Notes: generated by a model not told the origin, from the sequence alone. 64,000 bases of DNA from Kibdelosporangium persicum (GCF_013280595.1 NZ_JAAATY010000017.1:62001-126000), one strand, 5' to 3'; numbered from the stretch's first letter, positions 49,511 to 57,956 are shown. Numbers and translations: made by a program.

Positions 49511-50809
49511 TCAGTCCGTGCCGCGGTGCTTGGCGGTGAGTTCTTCCAGGTGCGGGACGAGTTCGTTCGGGGTGGGCATCGCGAGCATCTCGTGACGCAG
49601 CCGCTGGGCGGACTCGCGGAAGGACGGTTCGTTCAGCACGCGCAGCAGCAACTCCCGGACCTGTGGACCGGCCGACTCGGACGAGTGAATGGTCAGTGCC
49701 GCGCCCTGCTCGGTGAGTTTGCGCGCCAGCGGCGGCTCGTCGAAGTCCGTCGGCAGCGCCAGCTGCGGCACGCCGTGCAGCGACGTTGTCGCCAGCGTGC
49801 CGAATCCGGCGTGGTGGATGACCGCCGCGCACGTCGGAGCCAACGCCTGCAACGGCGCGTAGCTGACCATCCTGACGTTCTCGGGCACCCGGCTGATTTT
49901 CTTCTGCTCGTCCGCGTTGATCGTCGCGACGATCTCGATGTCCAGGTCCGCCAGCGAGTCGAAGATGCCCTGGACGCCGACGGCGTAGCCGCCGAACCGT
50001 TCCGCCGCCGTGATGCCGAGGGTGATCGCGACCCGTGGCCGCTTCGGCTTCTCCCACAGCCATGGCTCCACAGTGGACGGACCGCCGTACGGCACGTACC
50101 GCATCGGGACGTAGTCCAGGCCGGCGGGCAACCGCAACGACTCCGGCAGCTGGTCGATGGTGAACTGACCGGTGACCATGTCCTCGGTGAAGCGGCCGCC
50201 GTTGCGCTTGGCAGCCGCGCCAAGCCAGTCCGCGAGCATGTCGCCGCGCGCCCGGCGGGGCTGCTGCTCCTTCAGGCGCAGGTAGTGCTCACGGGTCACG
50301 CCGAAGACGTCCTGACCCCACAACAGGCGAGCGTGTGTCGCGCCGACGGCTTTCGCGGCGATCGGGCCCGCGAACGCGATCGGGTCCCAGATGACCAGGT
50401 CCGGCCGCCACCACTTGGCGTACGCCACCATCCGGTTGATCATCGGGACGCTGTCGGTCTTGTGCCACCAGGTCACGTAGAAGTCGAAGCGGGCCTTGAG
50501 GTCCGTCCAGCTGATGTCCGGCTCCGGCTTGGCGGCGACGTCATAGGGCAACGGCAACACGTCGTCGTCGTCATCGTCGTCCTCCTCCTCGTCGGCCTCG
50601 GCGGCCGCGAGTAACGCGTCCGCGTCAGCGTCCTCGGGATCGTCCCGGCCGACCGGGACAGCCGTGAGCCCGGCCTGGTTGATCGTCTTGGCGAACTTGC
50701 CGAGGCTGGCGACGCGGACCTCGTGGCCCGCCGTGCGCAAGGCCCACGCCAGCGGCGTGAGTGACTGGAAGATGCTCTTGTCCGCGGACGTGGCGAACAG
50801 GACACGCAT
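49511..50809 (-). CDS. Glycosyltransferase 3 of 8 (EryCIII/DesVII-like, acidic insert)
   Basis: 432 residues, slightly longer than its neighbours because of an acidic insert (ADALLAAAEADEEEDDDD, about residues 64-81). The rest is canonical: ATSADKSIFQSLTPLAWALRTAGHEVRVAS, WWRPDLVIWDPIAFAGPIAAKAVGATHARLLWG, RPRVAITLGITAAERFGGYAVGVQGIFDSLADLDIEIVAT and donor motif HHAGFGTLATTSLHGVPQLALP. ATG 50809 with AAGGAGG upstream. Member of the leftward glycosyltransferase operon; expected to be active. Sugar specificity unknown. Confidence 0.93.
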   Translation of the reverse strand: MRVLFATSADKSIFQSLTPLAWALRTAGHEVRVASLGKFAKTINQAGLTAVPVGRDDPEDADADALLAAAEADEEEDDDDDDDVLPLPYDVAAKPEPDISWTDLKARFDFYVTWWHKTDSVPMINRMVAYAKWWRPDLVIWDPIAFAGPIAAKAVGATHARLLWGQDVFGVTREHYLRLKEQQPRRARGDMLADWLGAAAKRNGGRFTEDMVTGQFTIDQLPESLRLPAGLDYVPMRYVPYGGPSTVEPWLWEKPKRPRVAITLGITAAERFGGYAVGVQGIFDSLADLDIEIVATINADEQKKISRVPENVRMVSYAPLQALAPTCAAVIHHAGFGTLATTSLHGVPQLALPTDFDEPPLARKLTEQGAALTIHSSESAGPQVRELLLRVLNEPSFRESAQRLRHEMLAMPTPNELVPHLEELTAKHRGTD

Positions 50810-50836
50810 GGGTTTCCTCCTTCGGTGGGCGGCGGT

Positions 50837-51799
50837 TCACGCCCGGTACTTGTCGGCCAGTTCGACCAGGTGGGGGACGATCTCGTTGGCTGGTGGCATG
50901 GCGAGCACCTCGTCGCGCAACCGGCCCGCCGCTTCCTGGAACGACGGTTCGTCCAGCAACCGGAGCAGGGCCGCGCGAACCTCGTCGCCGCTGCGCTGCT
51001 CGGCGCTGATGTGCAGACCGGCGCCGGATTCGGCGATCTTCTCCGCCAATGCGGACTGGTGCGGCCGTGACGGCAGCGCGAGGTGCGGCACGCCGTACAG
51101 ACTCGTGGTGGCGACGGTGTCGGCGCTGCCGTCGTGGATGACCGCCGCGCAGCCGGACACGATCGTGTCGAGCGGTGCCGCCGTGCCCAGCCGGACGTTG
51201 TCGGGGAACACGATGTGCTGACCGGCGTCGGTGTCCGTCGCGACGATCTCGATGTCCAGGTCCGCGAGGGATTCCGTCAGACCGGCGAGGACACCGCTGC
51301 CGGGAACGAGACCGACCCGGGGCCGCCGCGGCGGTGACCACAGCCACGTGTGGATCGTCACCGGCCCGCGGTACGGCGTGTGCCGCACGTCCACCGAGTG
51401 GACATAGTCCTTGGTGCGCAACGAAGTCGGCAACTGCTCGATCACGAAGTGCCCGTCGGCGTCGTCGTGCGTCCCCTGCCAGAGCACCTGTGCGTGCGCG
51501 GCATCGGTCGCCTTGGCCGCTGCCGGGCCCGCCGCGGCCGACGGTTCGCCGACCACCAGGTCCGGCCGCCAGTACTCGGCGAACCGGACCGTCTCAGCCG
51601 TGTCGGGACTGTCCATCTTGGTCTGTGGATCACGGTCGCCGAGCGGCAGGGCGGTCAGGCCGGCGGACGAGATGGTGCGGGTGAACGCCGGATGGGCGGC
51701 GATCCGCACCTCGTGGCCCGCTGTGCGCAGGGCACCGGCCAGTGGGGCCATCGCGTAGAAGGCCTTCTTCTTCGGCGGGGTAACGAATAACACGCGCAC
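50837..51799 (-). CDS. Glycosyltransferase 4 of 8, internally deleted
   Basis: Only 320 residues against about 420 in the paralogues. The N-terminus (VLFVTPPKKKAFYAMAPLAGALRTAGHEVRIAA) and C-terminus (RPRVGLVPGSG, SLADLDIEIVATDTDAG, DEPSFQEAAGRLRDEVLAMPPANEIVPHL) are family-like. Two in-frame gaps of roughly 45-60 residues remove the ITWEYLKSGYDYHVTWWHK region and the DALAEWI...DMITG region. The donor-binding HHAG motif is HDGS, so normal catalysis is doubtful. The frame and its ribosome site are intact, which argues for a retained role (regulatory or scaffolding partner) or a recent decay. In the same operon as the intact copies. Confidence 0.85.
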   Translation of the reverse strand: MRVLFVTPPKKKAFYAMAPLAGALRTAGHEVRIAAHPAFTRTISSAGLTALPLGDRDPQTKMDSPDTAETVRFAEYWRPDLVVGEPSAAAGPAAAKATDAAHAQVLWQGTHDDADGHFVIEQLPTSLRTKDYVHSVDVRHTPYRGPVTIHTWLWSPPRRPRVGLVPGSGVLAGLTESLADLDIEIVATDTDAGQHIVFPDNVRLGTAAPLDTIVSGCAAVIHDGSADTVATTSLYGVPHLALPSRPHQSALAEKIAESGAGLHISAEQRSGDEVRAALLRLLDEPSFQEAAGRLRDEVLAMPPANEIVPHLVELADKYRA

Positions 51800-51811
51800 G
51801 TGGCTTGCTCC

Positions 51812-53062
51812 TTAGCTTTGGTGTGCGGCGGTGAGCTCCTCGAGTCGCGGGACGATCTCGTTGGGGGAAGGCATGGCGAGCATCTCGTCGCGGATCTTCT
51901 GGGCGTTGGCGCGGAAGTGTGGCTCGTTCAGCAGCGCGAGCACGGCTTCCCGGACGGCTGGGCCGGTGGCTCGCGCCGAGTCGATGGCGAGGCCGGCACC
52001 GTGTTCGGCGAACCGGGTGGCGAGGGCGGGTTGGTCGAAGTGGTACGGAATGGACAGTTGCGGTATGCCGTGCAGGCTTGTGGTGGCCATCGTGGCCGCA
52101 CCGGCGTGGTGGATGACCGCGGTGCAGGTCGCGGCCAGGTCCTGTAGTGGCACGTACGGCACGATCTTGGTGTTCTTGGGAATCCGGGGCAGTGCGGCTC
52201 GGGTCTTGTCGGTCAGGGTCGCGACGAGCTCGATGCGCAGGTGGCCGAGCGCGTCCAGTATTTGTCCTATGTCGACGGTGTAACCGGCGAACTTCTCCGT
52301 GGCGGTCAGGCCGAGGGTCAGTGCGACGCGCGGCTTGCGTGGCGGTGTTCGCAGCCAGGACGGGACAGTCGCCGGTCCGCCGTAAGGAGTGTGACGCATC
52401 GGAACGTACTGCAGATCGGCCGCGATGCGAAGCGAAACGGGCAACTGGTCGATGGTGAACTGACCGGTGACCATGTCCTCGCTGAAGTCCGCGCCGTACT
52501 CGCGGGCGTGGCGGGTGAGCCACTCGGCCAACGGATCCGGTCCCGGTGCGTCGAGTTGCCGGTACAGCTGCCGCGTGACGCCGAAAACGTCCATGCTCCA
52601 CAGCATCCGGGCGTGCGCGGCGCCGATGGCCTTCGCGGCGATCGATCCGGCGAACGTCCGCGGCTCCCAGACGATCAGGTCCGGCCGCCAGTGCCGGGCG
52701 TACGCGACCAGCTGGGAGATCAACGGCAGGTTGTCCATCTTGTGCCACCACGTGACGTGGTGGTCGTACCCCGCCCGCAGGTGCTCCGGTGTGGCCAGCG
52801 AGGGGTCGATCGCCGCGTCATAGGGCCGGGGGAGCCCGGCGCGGGCGGAAACCTGTTCGCCTGGCGCGTTTTCCAGCGCACGGTGGATGTCGCTGTCCCG
52901 GCCGACCGGGACGGCGGTGAGCCCGGCCTGGGTGATCACGCCGGCGAAGCGGGGCTGGCTGGCGACGCGGACGTCGTGCCCGGCGGTGCGCAGCGCCCAG
53001 GCCAGCGGCACCAGGTACTGGAAGGTGCTCTTGTCCGGGCAGGTCGCGAACAGCACGCGCAC
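51812..53062 (-). CDS. Glycosyltransferase 5 of 8 (EryCIII/DesVII-like)
   Basis: 416 residues. RVLFATCPDKSTFQYLVPLAWALRTAGHDVRVASQPRFAGVITQAGLTAVPVG at the N-terminus, HWRPDLIVWEPRTFAGSIAAKAIGAAHARMLWSMD in the middle, RPRVALTLGLTATEKFAGYTV and donor motif HHAGAATMATTSLHGIPQLSIP. GTG start at 53062. A 124-base segment at its 5' end (52901-53024) is identical to the corresponding part of glycosyltransferase 6. Twelve bases separate the two genes. All catalytic motifs are present. Confidence 0.93.
   Translation of the reverse strand: MRVLFATCPDKSTFQYLVPLAWALRTAGHDVRVASQPRFAGVITQAGLTAVPVGRDSDIHRALENAPGEQVSARAGLPRPYDAAIDPSLATPEHLRAGYDHHVTWWHKMDNLPLISQLVAYARHWRPDLIVWEPRTFAGSIAAKAIGAAHARMLWSMDVFGVTRQLYRQLDAPGPDPLAEWLTRHAREYGADFSEDMVTGQFTIDQLPVSLRIAADLQYVPMRHTPYGGPATVPSWLRTPPRKPRVALTLGLTATEKFAGYTVDIGQILDALGHLRIELVATLTDKTRAALPRIPKNTKIVPYVPLQDLAATCTAVIHHAGAATMATTSLHGIPQLSIPYHFDQPALATRFAEHGAGLAIDSARATGPAVREAVLALLNEPHFRANAQKIRDEMLAMPSPNEIVPRLEELTAAHQS
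52901..53024 (-). repeat. 124-bp direct repeat, copy 1 (glycosyltransferase 5)
   Basis: Exactly identical to 54197-54320 in glycosyltransferase 6, encoding the first-domain strands (CASQPRFAGVITQAGLTA region). Identity stops abruptly on both sides. It indicates recent duplication or gene conversion. Confidence 0.9.
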
Positions 53063-53074
53063 GTCGTGTCTCCT

Positions 53075-54358
53075 TCAGTGTTGTGCGATGCGGCGGTGTG
53101 CGATGCGGTGGTGTGCCACGAGGCTTTCCAGCCGCGGGACGATCTCGTTCGGCGTGGGCATGGCGAGCACTTCGTCACGCAGCCGCCGCGCCCCTGCCCG
53201 GAACCGCGGCTCGCCGAGCAGCCGGAGCAGGTCCCGCCGGACGTCCGCGCCGGTGGCCATGGTCGAGTGGATGTCCAGCCCGGCGCCCTGCTCGGTGAGC
53301 TTGCGCGCCAGCGCGGGCTGGTCGAAGTGGTACGGAATGGACAGCTGGGGCACGGCGTGCAGGCTGGTGGTGGCCAATGTGGCCGCGCCGGCGTGGTGGA
53401 TCACGGCACTGCACGTCGCGGCGAGGTCGTGCAGCGGCACGTACGGGATGACCCGGGTGTTCGGCGGAATCCTGCTGAGGTTCTGCTTCGCCTTGTCGGT
53501 CAGCGTGGCCACCAGTTCGATGTCCAGGTCGGCCAGGGCGTCGAACACATCCTGGACGTCCACGGTGTAGCCGCCGAACCGCTCGGTGGCGGTCAGCCCG
53601 AGGGTGAACGCCACCCTCGGCCTGGCCGGTGCTGTCCGCAGCCAGGCCGGAACGGTGGCAGGCCCGCCGTACGGGACGTACCGCATCGGGAGGTAGTCCA
53701 GATCCGCGGTGATCCGCAACGACTCCGGCAACTGGTCGATGGTGAAGTGGCCGGTGATCATGTCCTCGCTGAAGCTGGTGCCGTACTTGGTGGCGTAGCC
53801 GGACAGCCACTCGGCGAGCGGATCTTCCCGGTCCTCTTGCCCGTCTTTCAGGCGCAGGTAGTGGTCGCGGGTGACGCCGTAGATGTCCAGGCAGTACATC
53901 AGACGGCCGTGGGTCGCGCCGATGGCCTTCGCGGCGATCGATCCGGCGTAGCTGGTGGGTTCCCAGAGGATCAGGTCCGGCCGCCAGTGCCGGGCGTACG
54001 TGACCAGCTGGGCGATCATCGGGAAGTTCTTCATCCGGTGCCACCAGGTGACCTGCGTCCGGTAGCCGTCACGCAGGTAGTCCCAGCTGGCTTTCTCCGG
54101 TGCGTCGGCCACGTCGTACGGCGGGGGCAGGCCCGCACGCGACGCCTCGACCTGCTCCGGTTTGCCCTCGGCGACACGCCAGATCTCCCGGTCACCGCCG
54201 ACCGGGACGGCGGTGAGCCCGGCCTGGGTGATCACGCCGGCGAAGCGGGGCTGGCTGGCGACGCGGACGTCGTGCCCGGCGGTGCGCAGCGCCCAGGCCA
54301 GCGGCACCAGGTACTGGAAGATCGTCTTTTCCGGGTAGGTGACGAACAGCACGCGCAC
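53075..54358 (-). CDS. Glycosyltransferase 6 of 8 (EryCIII/DesVII-like)
   Basis: 427 residues. RVLFVTYPEKTIFQYLVPLAWALRTAGHDVRVASQPRFAGVITQAGLTAVPVG, HWRPDLILWEPTSYAGSIAAKAIGATHGRLMYCLDIYGVTRDHYL, RPRVAFTLGLTATERFGGYTV and donor motif HHAGAATLATTSLHAVPQLSIP. GTG start at 54358, next to the 124-base identity with glycosyltransferase 5. It also shares a 63-base exact stretch (53759-53821) with glycosyltransferase 7. The C-terminus has a short repeat HHRIAHRRIAQH from a 15-base duplication. Intact; expected active. Confidence 0.93.
   Translation of the reverse strand: MRVLFVTYPEKTIFQYLVPLAWALRTAGHDVRVASQPRFAGVITQAGLTAVPVGGDREIWRVAEGKPEQVEASRAGLPPPYDVADAPEKASWDYLRDGYRTQVTWWHRMKNFPMIAQLVTYARHWRPDLILWEPTSYAGSIAAKAIGATHGRLMYCLDIYGVTRDHYLRLKDGQEDREDPLAEWLSGYATKYGTSFSEDMITGHFTIDQLPESLRITADLDYLPMRYVPYGGPATVPAWLRTAPARPRVAFTLGLTATERFGGYTVDVQDVFDALADLDIELVATLTDKAKQNLSRIPPNTRVIPYVPLHDLAATCSAVIHHAGAATLATTSLHAVPQLSIPYHFDQPALARKLTEQGAGLDIHSTMATGADVRRDLLRLLGEPRFRAGARRLRDEVLAMPTPNEIVPRLESLVAHHRIAHRRIAQH
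54197..54320 (-). repeat. 124-bp direct repeat, copy 2 (glycosyltransferase 6)
   Basis: Exact copy of 52901-53024. A second shared exact stretch of 63 bases links glycosyltransferases 6 and 7 (53759-53821 and 54907-54969). Confidence 0.9.
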
Positions 54359-54369
54359 GTCGTGTCTCC

Positions 54370-55503
54370 TCAGCGGTGTGTGGCCGCGAGCTCTTCGAGG
54401 CGCGGGACGACCTCGGCGGGAGCGGGCATGGTCAGCATCTCGTCGCGGAGCTTCGCCGCACTGTCGCGAAAGGACGGTTCGTGCAGCAGCCGGGAAACAC
54501 TGTCCCGGACGGCCGCCGCGGTCACCGTGTGCGGGTGGATGTGCAGCCCCGCACCGCATTCCACGATCCGGTCGGCCAGCGGCGGCTGGTCGACGTACAC
54601 CGGCAGGACCAGCTGCGGTAGGCCGTGGCGGACCGCGTCGAGGAACGTGGCGAGGTCGCCGTCGTGCACGACCGCGGCGCACTCGCCGGAATCCGGCTGC
54701 GCCACGGCGGCGGTGATCTCGTCGACGGTGAGCCGGTAGCCGCCGAACCGGACGGTCGGCTCGATGTCCATCACCACTGCGACGCGTTGCCGGCCGAACC
54801 GCTGGGACGTTTCCCGCCACGGGGTGTGGCGCATCGGCAGGCTGGGCAGTCCCGTGTCGAGCCGCAGGGAACCGGGCAGCTGGTCGATAGTGAGCTGACC
54901 GGTCACCATGTCCTCGCTGAAGCTGGTGCCGTACTTGGTGGCGTAGCCGGACAGCCACTCGGCGAGCGGGTCGTCCTGCCGCCGTTGCCCCAGCCTGAGG
55001 AAGTGCCCGCGGGTCACGCCGTGAATGTCCAGACTGGACAGCAGACGGGCGTGCGCGGCGCCGACAGCCTTCGCGGCGACAGGTCCGGCGTAGCTCGTCG
55101 GCTCCCAGATCACCAAGTCGGGCCGCCAGTCCTGGGCGTGTGCCACGAGCTGCGAGATCACCGGCAGGTTGTCCATCTTGTGCCACCAGGTGACGTGGTA
55201 CTCGTACCCGGACCGCAGGTATTCCCACGTGATGTACCGCTCGTCCTGGCCCACCACGTCGTACGGCTCCAACATCGCGGCCCGCAGTGCCGCGCGTTCG
55301 CCGGGCTCCACACCGAATGCCTGCCACACGTCGTGATCGCGGCCGACCGGGACGGCGGTGAGCCCGGCTTGGGTGACCACGTCGGCGAACCGGGGCCGGC
55401 AGGCCACCCGCACCTCGTGCCCGGCGGCGTCCAGCGCCTGGGCCAGCGGAACCATGGAGGGAAAGGCGCTTTCGTCCGGACAGCTCGTGAACAGGACGCG
55501 CAT
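54370..55503 (-). CDS. Glycosyltransferase 7 of 8, C-domain deleted
   Basis: 377 residues. The N-terminal half is normal (RVLFTSCPDESAFPSMVPLAQALDAAGHEVRVACRP, DWRPDLVIWEPTSYAGPVAAKAVGAAHARLLSSLD, EDMVTGQLTIDQLP). In the C-terminal half about 45 residues are missing between FGGYRLTVDEITAAVAQ and AAVVHDG, removing the central strands and the HHAG donor motif, which is HDGD. The start ATG overlaps the ketoreductase stop (TGATG). Probably inactive as a transferase; a non-catalytic partner role is conceivable. Confidence 0.85.
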   Translation of the reverse strand: MRVLFTSCPDESAFPSMVPLAQALDAAGHEVRVACRPRFADVVTQAGLTAVPVGRDHDVWQAFGVEPGERAALRAAMLEPYDVVGQDERYITWEYLRSGYEYHVTWWHKMDNLPVISQLVAHAQDWRPDLVIWEPTSYAGPVAAKAVGAAHARLLSSLDIHGVTRGHFLRLGQRRQDDPLAEWLSGYATKYGTSFSEDMVTGQLTIDQLPGSLRLDTGLPSLPMRHTPWRETSQRFGRQRVAVVMDIEPTVRFGGYRLTVDEITAAVAQPDSGECAAVVHDGDLATFLDAVRHGLPQLVLPVYVDQPPLADRIVECGAGLHIHPHTVTAAAVRDSVSRLLHEPSFRDSAAKLRDEMLTMPAPAEVVPRLEELAATHR

Positions 55504-56522
55504 CACGCGGAGGTGGCCGCGTGTGTGCGCTCCGCGTGGTCGGCGATGGCCACGGCGGTGCGCTTCAAGGCCTCCGCCAACGGAATCCGTGCCCGCCAGC
55601 CGGTCGCTCGCTCGAACGGGCCCGGGTCGAGCACGAAGTCGAGCTGGTCGGTCTGCAGCGACTGCTCGGCCGGTTGGGTGGAGATCACCGGCACCGGTGG
55701 CTTGCCGGTCGCGGCGGACATCGCTTCGGCGATGCTGCGGAACAGGTCGGCGATCGACGTGGCCAGGCCGGTGCCGACCAGCCAGTGCCCGCCGGCCAAC
55801 CTGTCCGCGTGGTCGAGCGCGTCCGCGAACGCGGCCGCCGCGTCGTCCACGCACAGCAGATCGCGTTTCACCGTGCCGTCGTGCCACATCGTCAGCGGCT
55901 CACCCGCCCACGCGCGGCGGGCCATCGCGCTGACCACACCCCGGTCCAGCGCGATGGAATCCGTGCCCTGGCTGAACAGTGTCGCCAGGCGGAGCGTGAC
56001 GCCCCGCAGGACACCTTCGGCCGTGGCGGCCTTGAGCGCGTTCTCCGCGGCCTGCTTCTGACGGTCGTACGTGGTCAGCGGGTTGTCCGGCTCGGTGCCG
56101 TCGATCCGGCCGCCGGTCGGGTGCCCGACCTGCGACATGGAACCGGCGAACAGGACCACCGGCGGCGTCGCTCGGCGCTGGGCCCGCAGCACCGAGATCA
56201 GGTCGTGCACGAGACCGAGGTTCACGCGCTCGGCCACCGCGTCGCCCGCACTCACCCGCCACGTGGCCGGGCCCGCGATGTGCGCGACGAGGTGGATGAT
56301 CGCGTCCGCGCCGGCGACCGCGCGGGCGAGTTCGTGCGGCTCGGTGAGGTCGGCGGTCCGGACTTCGACGTCGGCGACCGGCCGCTCAGGGACGTTGGTC
56401 AGCCTGCGCCCGACCACGCGCAGTTCGATGGGCAGTCCGGCCAGTTCCCTGGTGACCGCGGTGCCGAGCAGGCCAGAGGCGCCGAGCACGACGACCGACC
56501 GCCGGGACGAGTTGCTGCTCAC
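55503..56522 (-). CDS. NDP-sugar 4-ketoreductase/epimerase-like SDR
   Basis: 339 residues of the extended SDR family. Rossmann motif VVVLGASGLLGTAV (about residues 10-23), HLVAHIAGPATWR, SMSQVGHP catalytic Ser region and the Y-x-x-x-K in TYDRQKQAAENAL. The RLATLFSQG and DLLCVDDAAAAFADAL segments are typical of NDP-hexose 4-ketoreductases in deoxysugar pathways. It would reduce a keto-NDP-deoxysugar used by the transferases. Follows the ACP gene by 33 bases in the same operon. Confidence 0.88.
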   Translation of the reverse strand: MSSNSSRRSVVVLGASGLLGTAVTRELAGLPIELRVVGRRLTNVPERPVADVEVRTADLTEPHELARAVAGADAIIHLVAHIAGPATWRVSAGDAVAERVNLGLVHDLISVLRAQRRATPPVVLFAGSMSQVGHPTGGRIDGTEPDNPLTTYDRQKQAAENALKAATAEGVLRGVTLRLATLFSQGTDSIALDRGVVSAMARRAWAGEPLTMWHDGTVKRDLLCVDDAAAAFADALDHADRLAGGHWLVGTGLATSIADLFRSIAEAMSAATGKPPVPVISTQPAEQSLQTDQLDFVLDPGPFERATGWRARIPLAEALKRTAVAIADHAERTHAATSA

Positions 56523-56555
56523 GCATTCTCCTAGGTGTGGATCGTGGGGCCGGGT

Positions 56556-56819
56556 TCATCCCATGTTCTGACTGCGTGCGGCGCTTTCCACGATGATGTC
56601 GGCCAGTTCGCTGAATTCGGCGCCGTCGAACTCCTCCAGCGACTCGAGCAGCCGGACGTGGTAGATGTTCTCCAGCTCGAGAATGATCTGGACCATCGAG
56701 AACGAGTCGAGGTCGGCGACGGAATTCGGCTCCGGCACATCGGGCTGCTCGGCGCAGATCATCCGGGCGGTGGCCGCGACGGTCTCGGTCACGGCGCCTT
56801 TGTCGAGCGTTTCGTTCAT
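56556..56819 (-). CDS. Acyl carrier protein
   Basis: 87 residues. Phosphopantetheine site DLDSFSMVQIILELEN, with Ser39 in DSF. The N-terminal helix (VTETVAATARMICAEQ) and the C-terminal ELADIIVESAARSQ helix complete an ACP fold. ATG 56819 (MNETLDKG) is chosen; a longer in-frame reading would contain the inverted repeat upstream. No polyketide or fatty acid synthase genes are near, so the ACP probably carries an activated acid made by the adenylating enzyme at 61754, such as a cinnamoyl group (inference). Confidence 0.9.
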   Translation of the reverse strand: MNETLDKGAVTETVAATARMICAEQPDVPEPNSVADLDSFSMVQIILELENIYHVRLLESLEEFDGAEFSELADIIVESAARSQNMG

Positions 56820-56843
56820 CGGGCATGCGCCTTTCCTGTCAGG

Positions 56844-56858
56844 TTGTCGGCACGACAA
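56844..56858. promoter_or_regulatory. 6-bp inverted repeat upstream of the ACP gene
   Basis: TTGTCG-GCA-CGACAA lies 25 bases before the ACP start in the 150-base gap between the aldo/keto reductase and ACP genes. It could be a regulator site or an internal mRNA hairpin. The remainder of the gap shows nothing clear. Confidence 0.35.
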
Positions 56859-56969
56859 GGACTGCGGAGCCTTGTGTGTTGACCGGCGAGCAGAACGTCG
56901 TCGCCGTGAATCCGCGGGGAACGTCGGTCCCGCCGGCGAGACGAATCATATGGCGAAAACGCCCACCGA

Positions 56970-57956
56970 TTAGCGGTCACCGGCCGGCGAATCGCCGGTC
57001 ATGCGCCAGCGGTCCCAGTTCATCCGGCCGGTCGTCGCCGGTAAGGCGTCCAGTTCGCGCAGATCCTCGCGGCTGAGCCGGAGGTTGAGCGCGGCGAAGT
57101 CCTCCTGCAGCCAGCGCAGCCGCCGCGTACCCGGCAGCGCGACCACCCGCTCGTCCTGCGCGAGCGTCCAGGCGATCGCCACCTGGGCGGGCGTCGCGCC
57201 GAGCCGGTCGGCGACCGACCGCACGCCCTTCACGATGATCTCGTTGGCCGCCATGGCGTCCGCGGTGAACCGCGGGTCACGCGACCGGGAGTCCTCCGCG
57301 CCGAGACCGCCGGCCACGTTGCCCGACAGGTAACCGCGGCCCAGCGGCGAGAAGGCCACGTAGTCCACGTCGTTCTCCCGGCACCACGGCAGGACGTCGG
57401 CCCGGTTGTCCGCCGCCCAGATGGACAGTTCGTACTGCACGGCGGCCATCGGGAAGATCGCGTGCACCGCGCTCAGTTCGTCCACTGTGGCGTGGGAGAT
57501 GCCCAGCGCCCGCACTTTGCCCTCGGTGACCAGTTCGGCCATGGCGCCCCACGTCTCCTCGAGCGGGACGGCGGGGTCCACCCGGTGCAGCTGGTAGAGG
57601 TCGATGACGTCGGTCTGTAGCCTGCGCAGCGAGCCCTCGCACGCGGTGCGGATGTGCTCGGGCCGCCCGTTGCGGCTCAGCATGCCGTCCGGGCCCGCGA
57701 CCAGCCCGCATTTGGTGGCGATGACAGCCGAGTCGCGGCGTCCCTTCAGCGCCTGGCCGAGCAGTCGTTCGTTGCTGAACGGGCCGTAGACGTCCGCGGT
57801 GTCGAAAAGCGTGATGCCCAGCTCGATGGCGCGGTGAATGACGCGGACCGACTCGGCGTCGTCGCGATTCTCCGGCGCGTATCCACCGGACATGGTCATA
57901 CAGCCGAGGCCGACCCGGCCCATTTTGAGCCGTTCGGCGATCAGAGTTTTCCGCAT
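56970..57956 (-). CDS. Aldo/keto reductase (NDP-hexose ketoreductase/enoyl reductase type)
   Basis: 328 residues. VGLGCMTMSGGYAPENRDDAESVRVIHRAIELGITLFDTADVYGPFSNERLLGQAL, with the catalytic Asp and Tyr in DTADVYG (about residues 48-54), Lys in ATKCGLV and His in YQLHR. NADPH site VKGVRSVADRLGATPAQVAIAW. AKRs of this group act on keto-deoxysugar nucleotides (TylCII/EryBII-like) or generic aldehydes. In this cluster a sugar role is expected. ATG 57956. Operon-mate of the ACP and ketoreductase genes. Confidence 0.88.
   Translation of the reverse strand: MRKTLIAERLKMGRVGLGCMTMSGGYAPENRDDAESVRVIHRAIELGITLFDTADVYGPFSNERLLGQALKGRRDSAVIATKCGLVAGPDGMLSRNGRPEHIRTACEGSLRRLQTDVIDLYQLHRVDPAVPLEETWGAMAELVTEGKVRALGISHATVDELSAVHAIFPMAAVQYELSIWAADNRADVLPWCRENDVDYVAFSPLGRGYLSGNVAGGLGAEDSRSRDPRFTADAMAANEIIVKGVRSVADRLGATPAQVAIAWTLAQDERVVALPGTRRLRWLQEDFAALNLRLSREDLRELDALPATTGRMNWDRWRMTGDSPAGDR

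Noticed and set aside
52241-54739. 832-residue plus-strand open frame across glycosyltransferases 5-7
   Set aside because: Antisense shadow; the internal repetition only mirrors the repeated genes.
46971-55503. Tandem array as an assembly artefact
   Set aside because: The seven genes differ throughout and only short stretches (124 and 63 bases) are identical, so a simple mis-assembly is unlikely; long reads would settle it.
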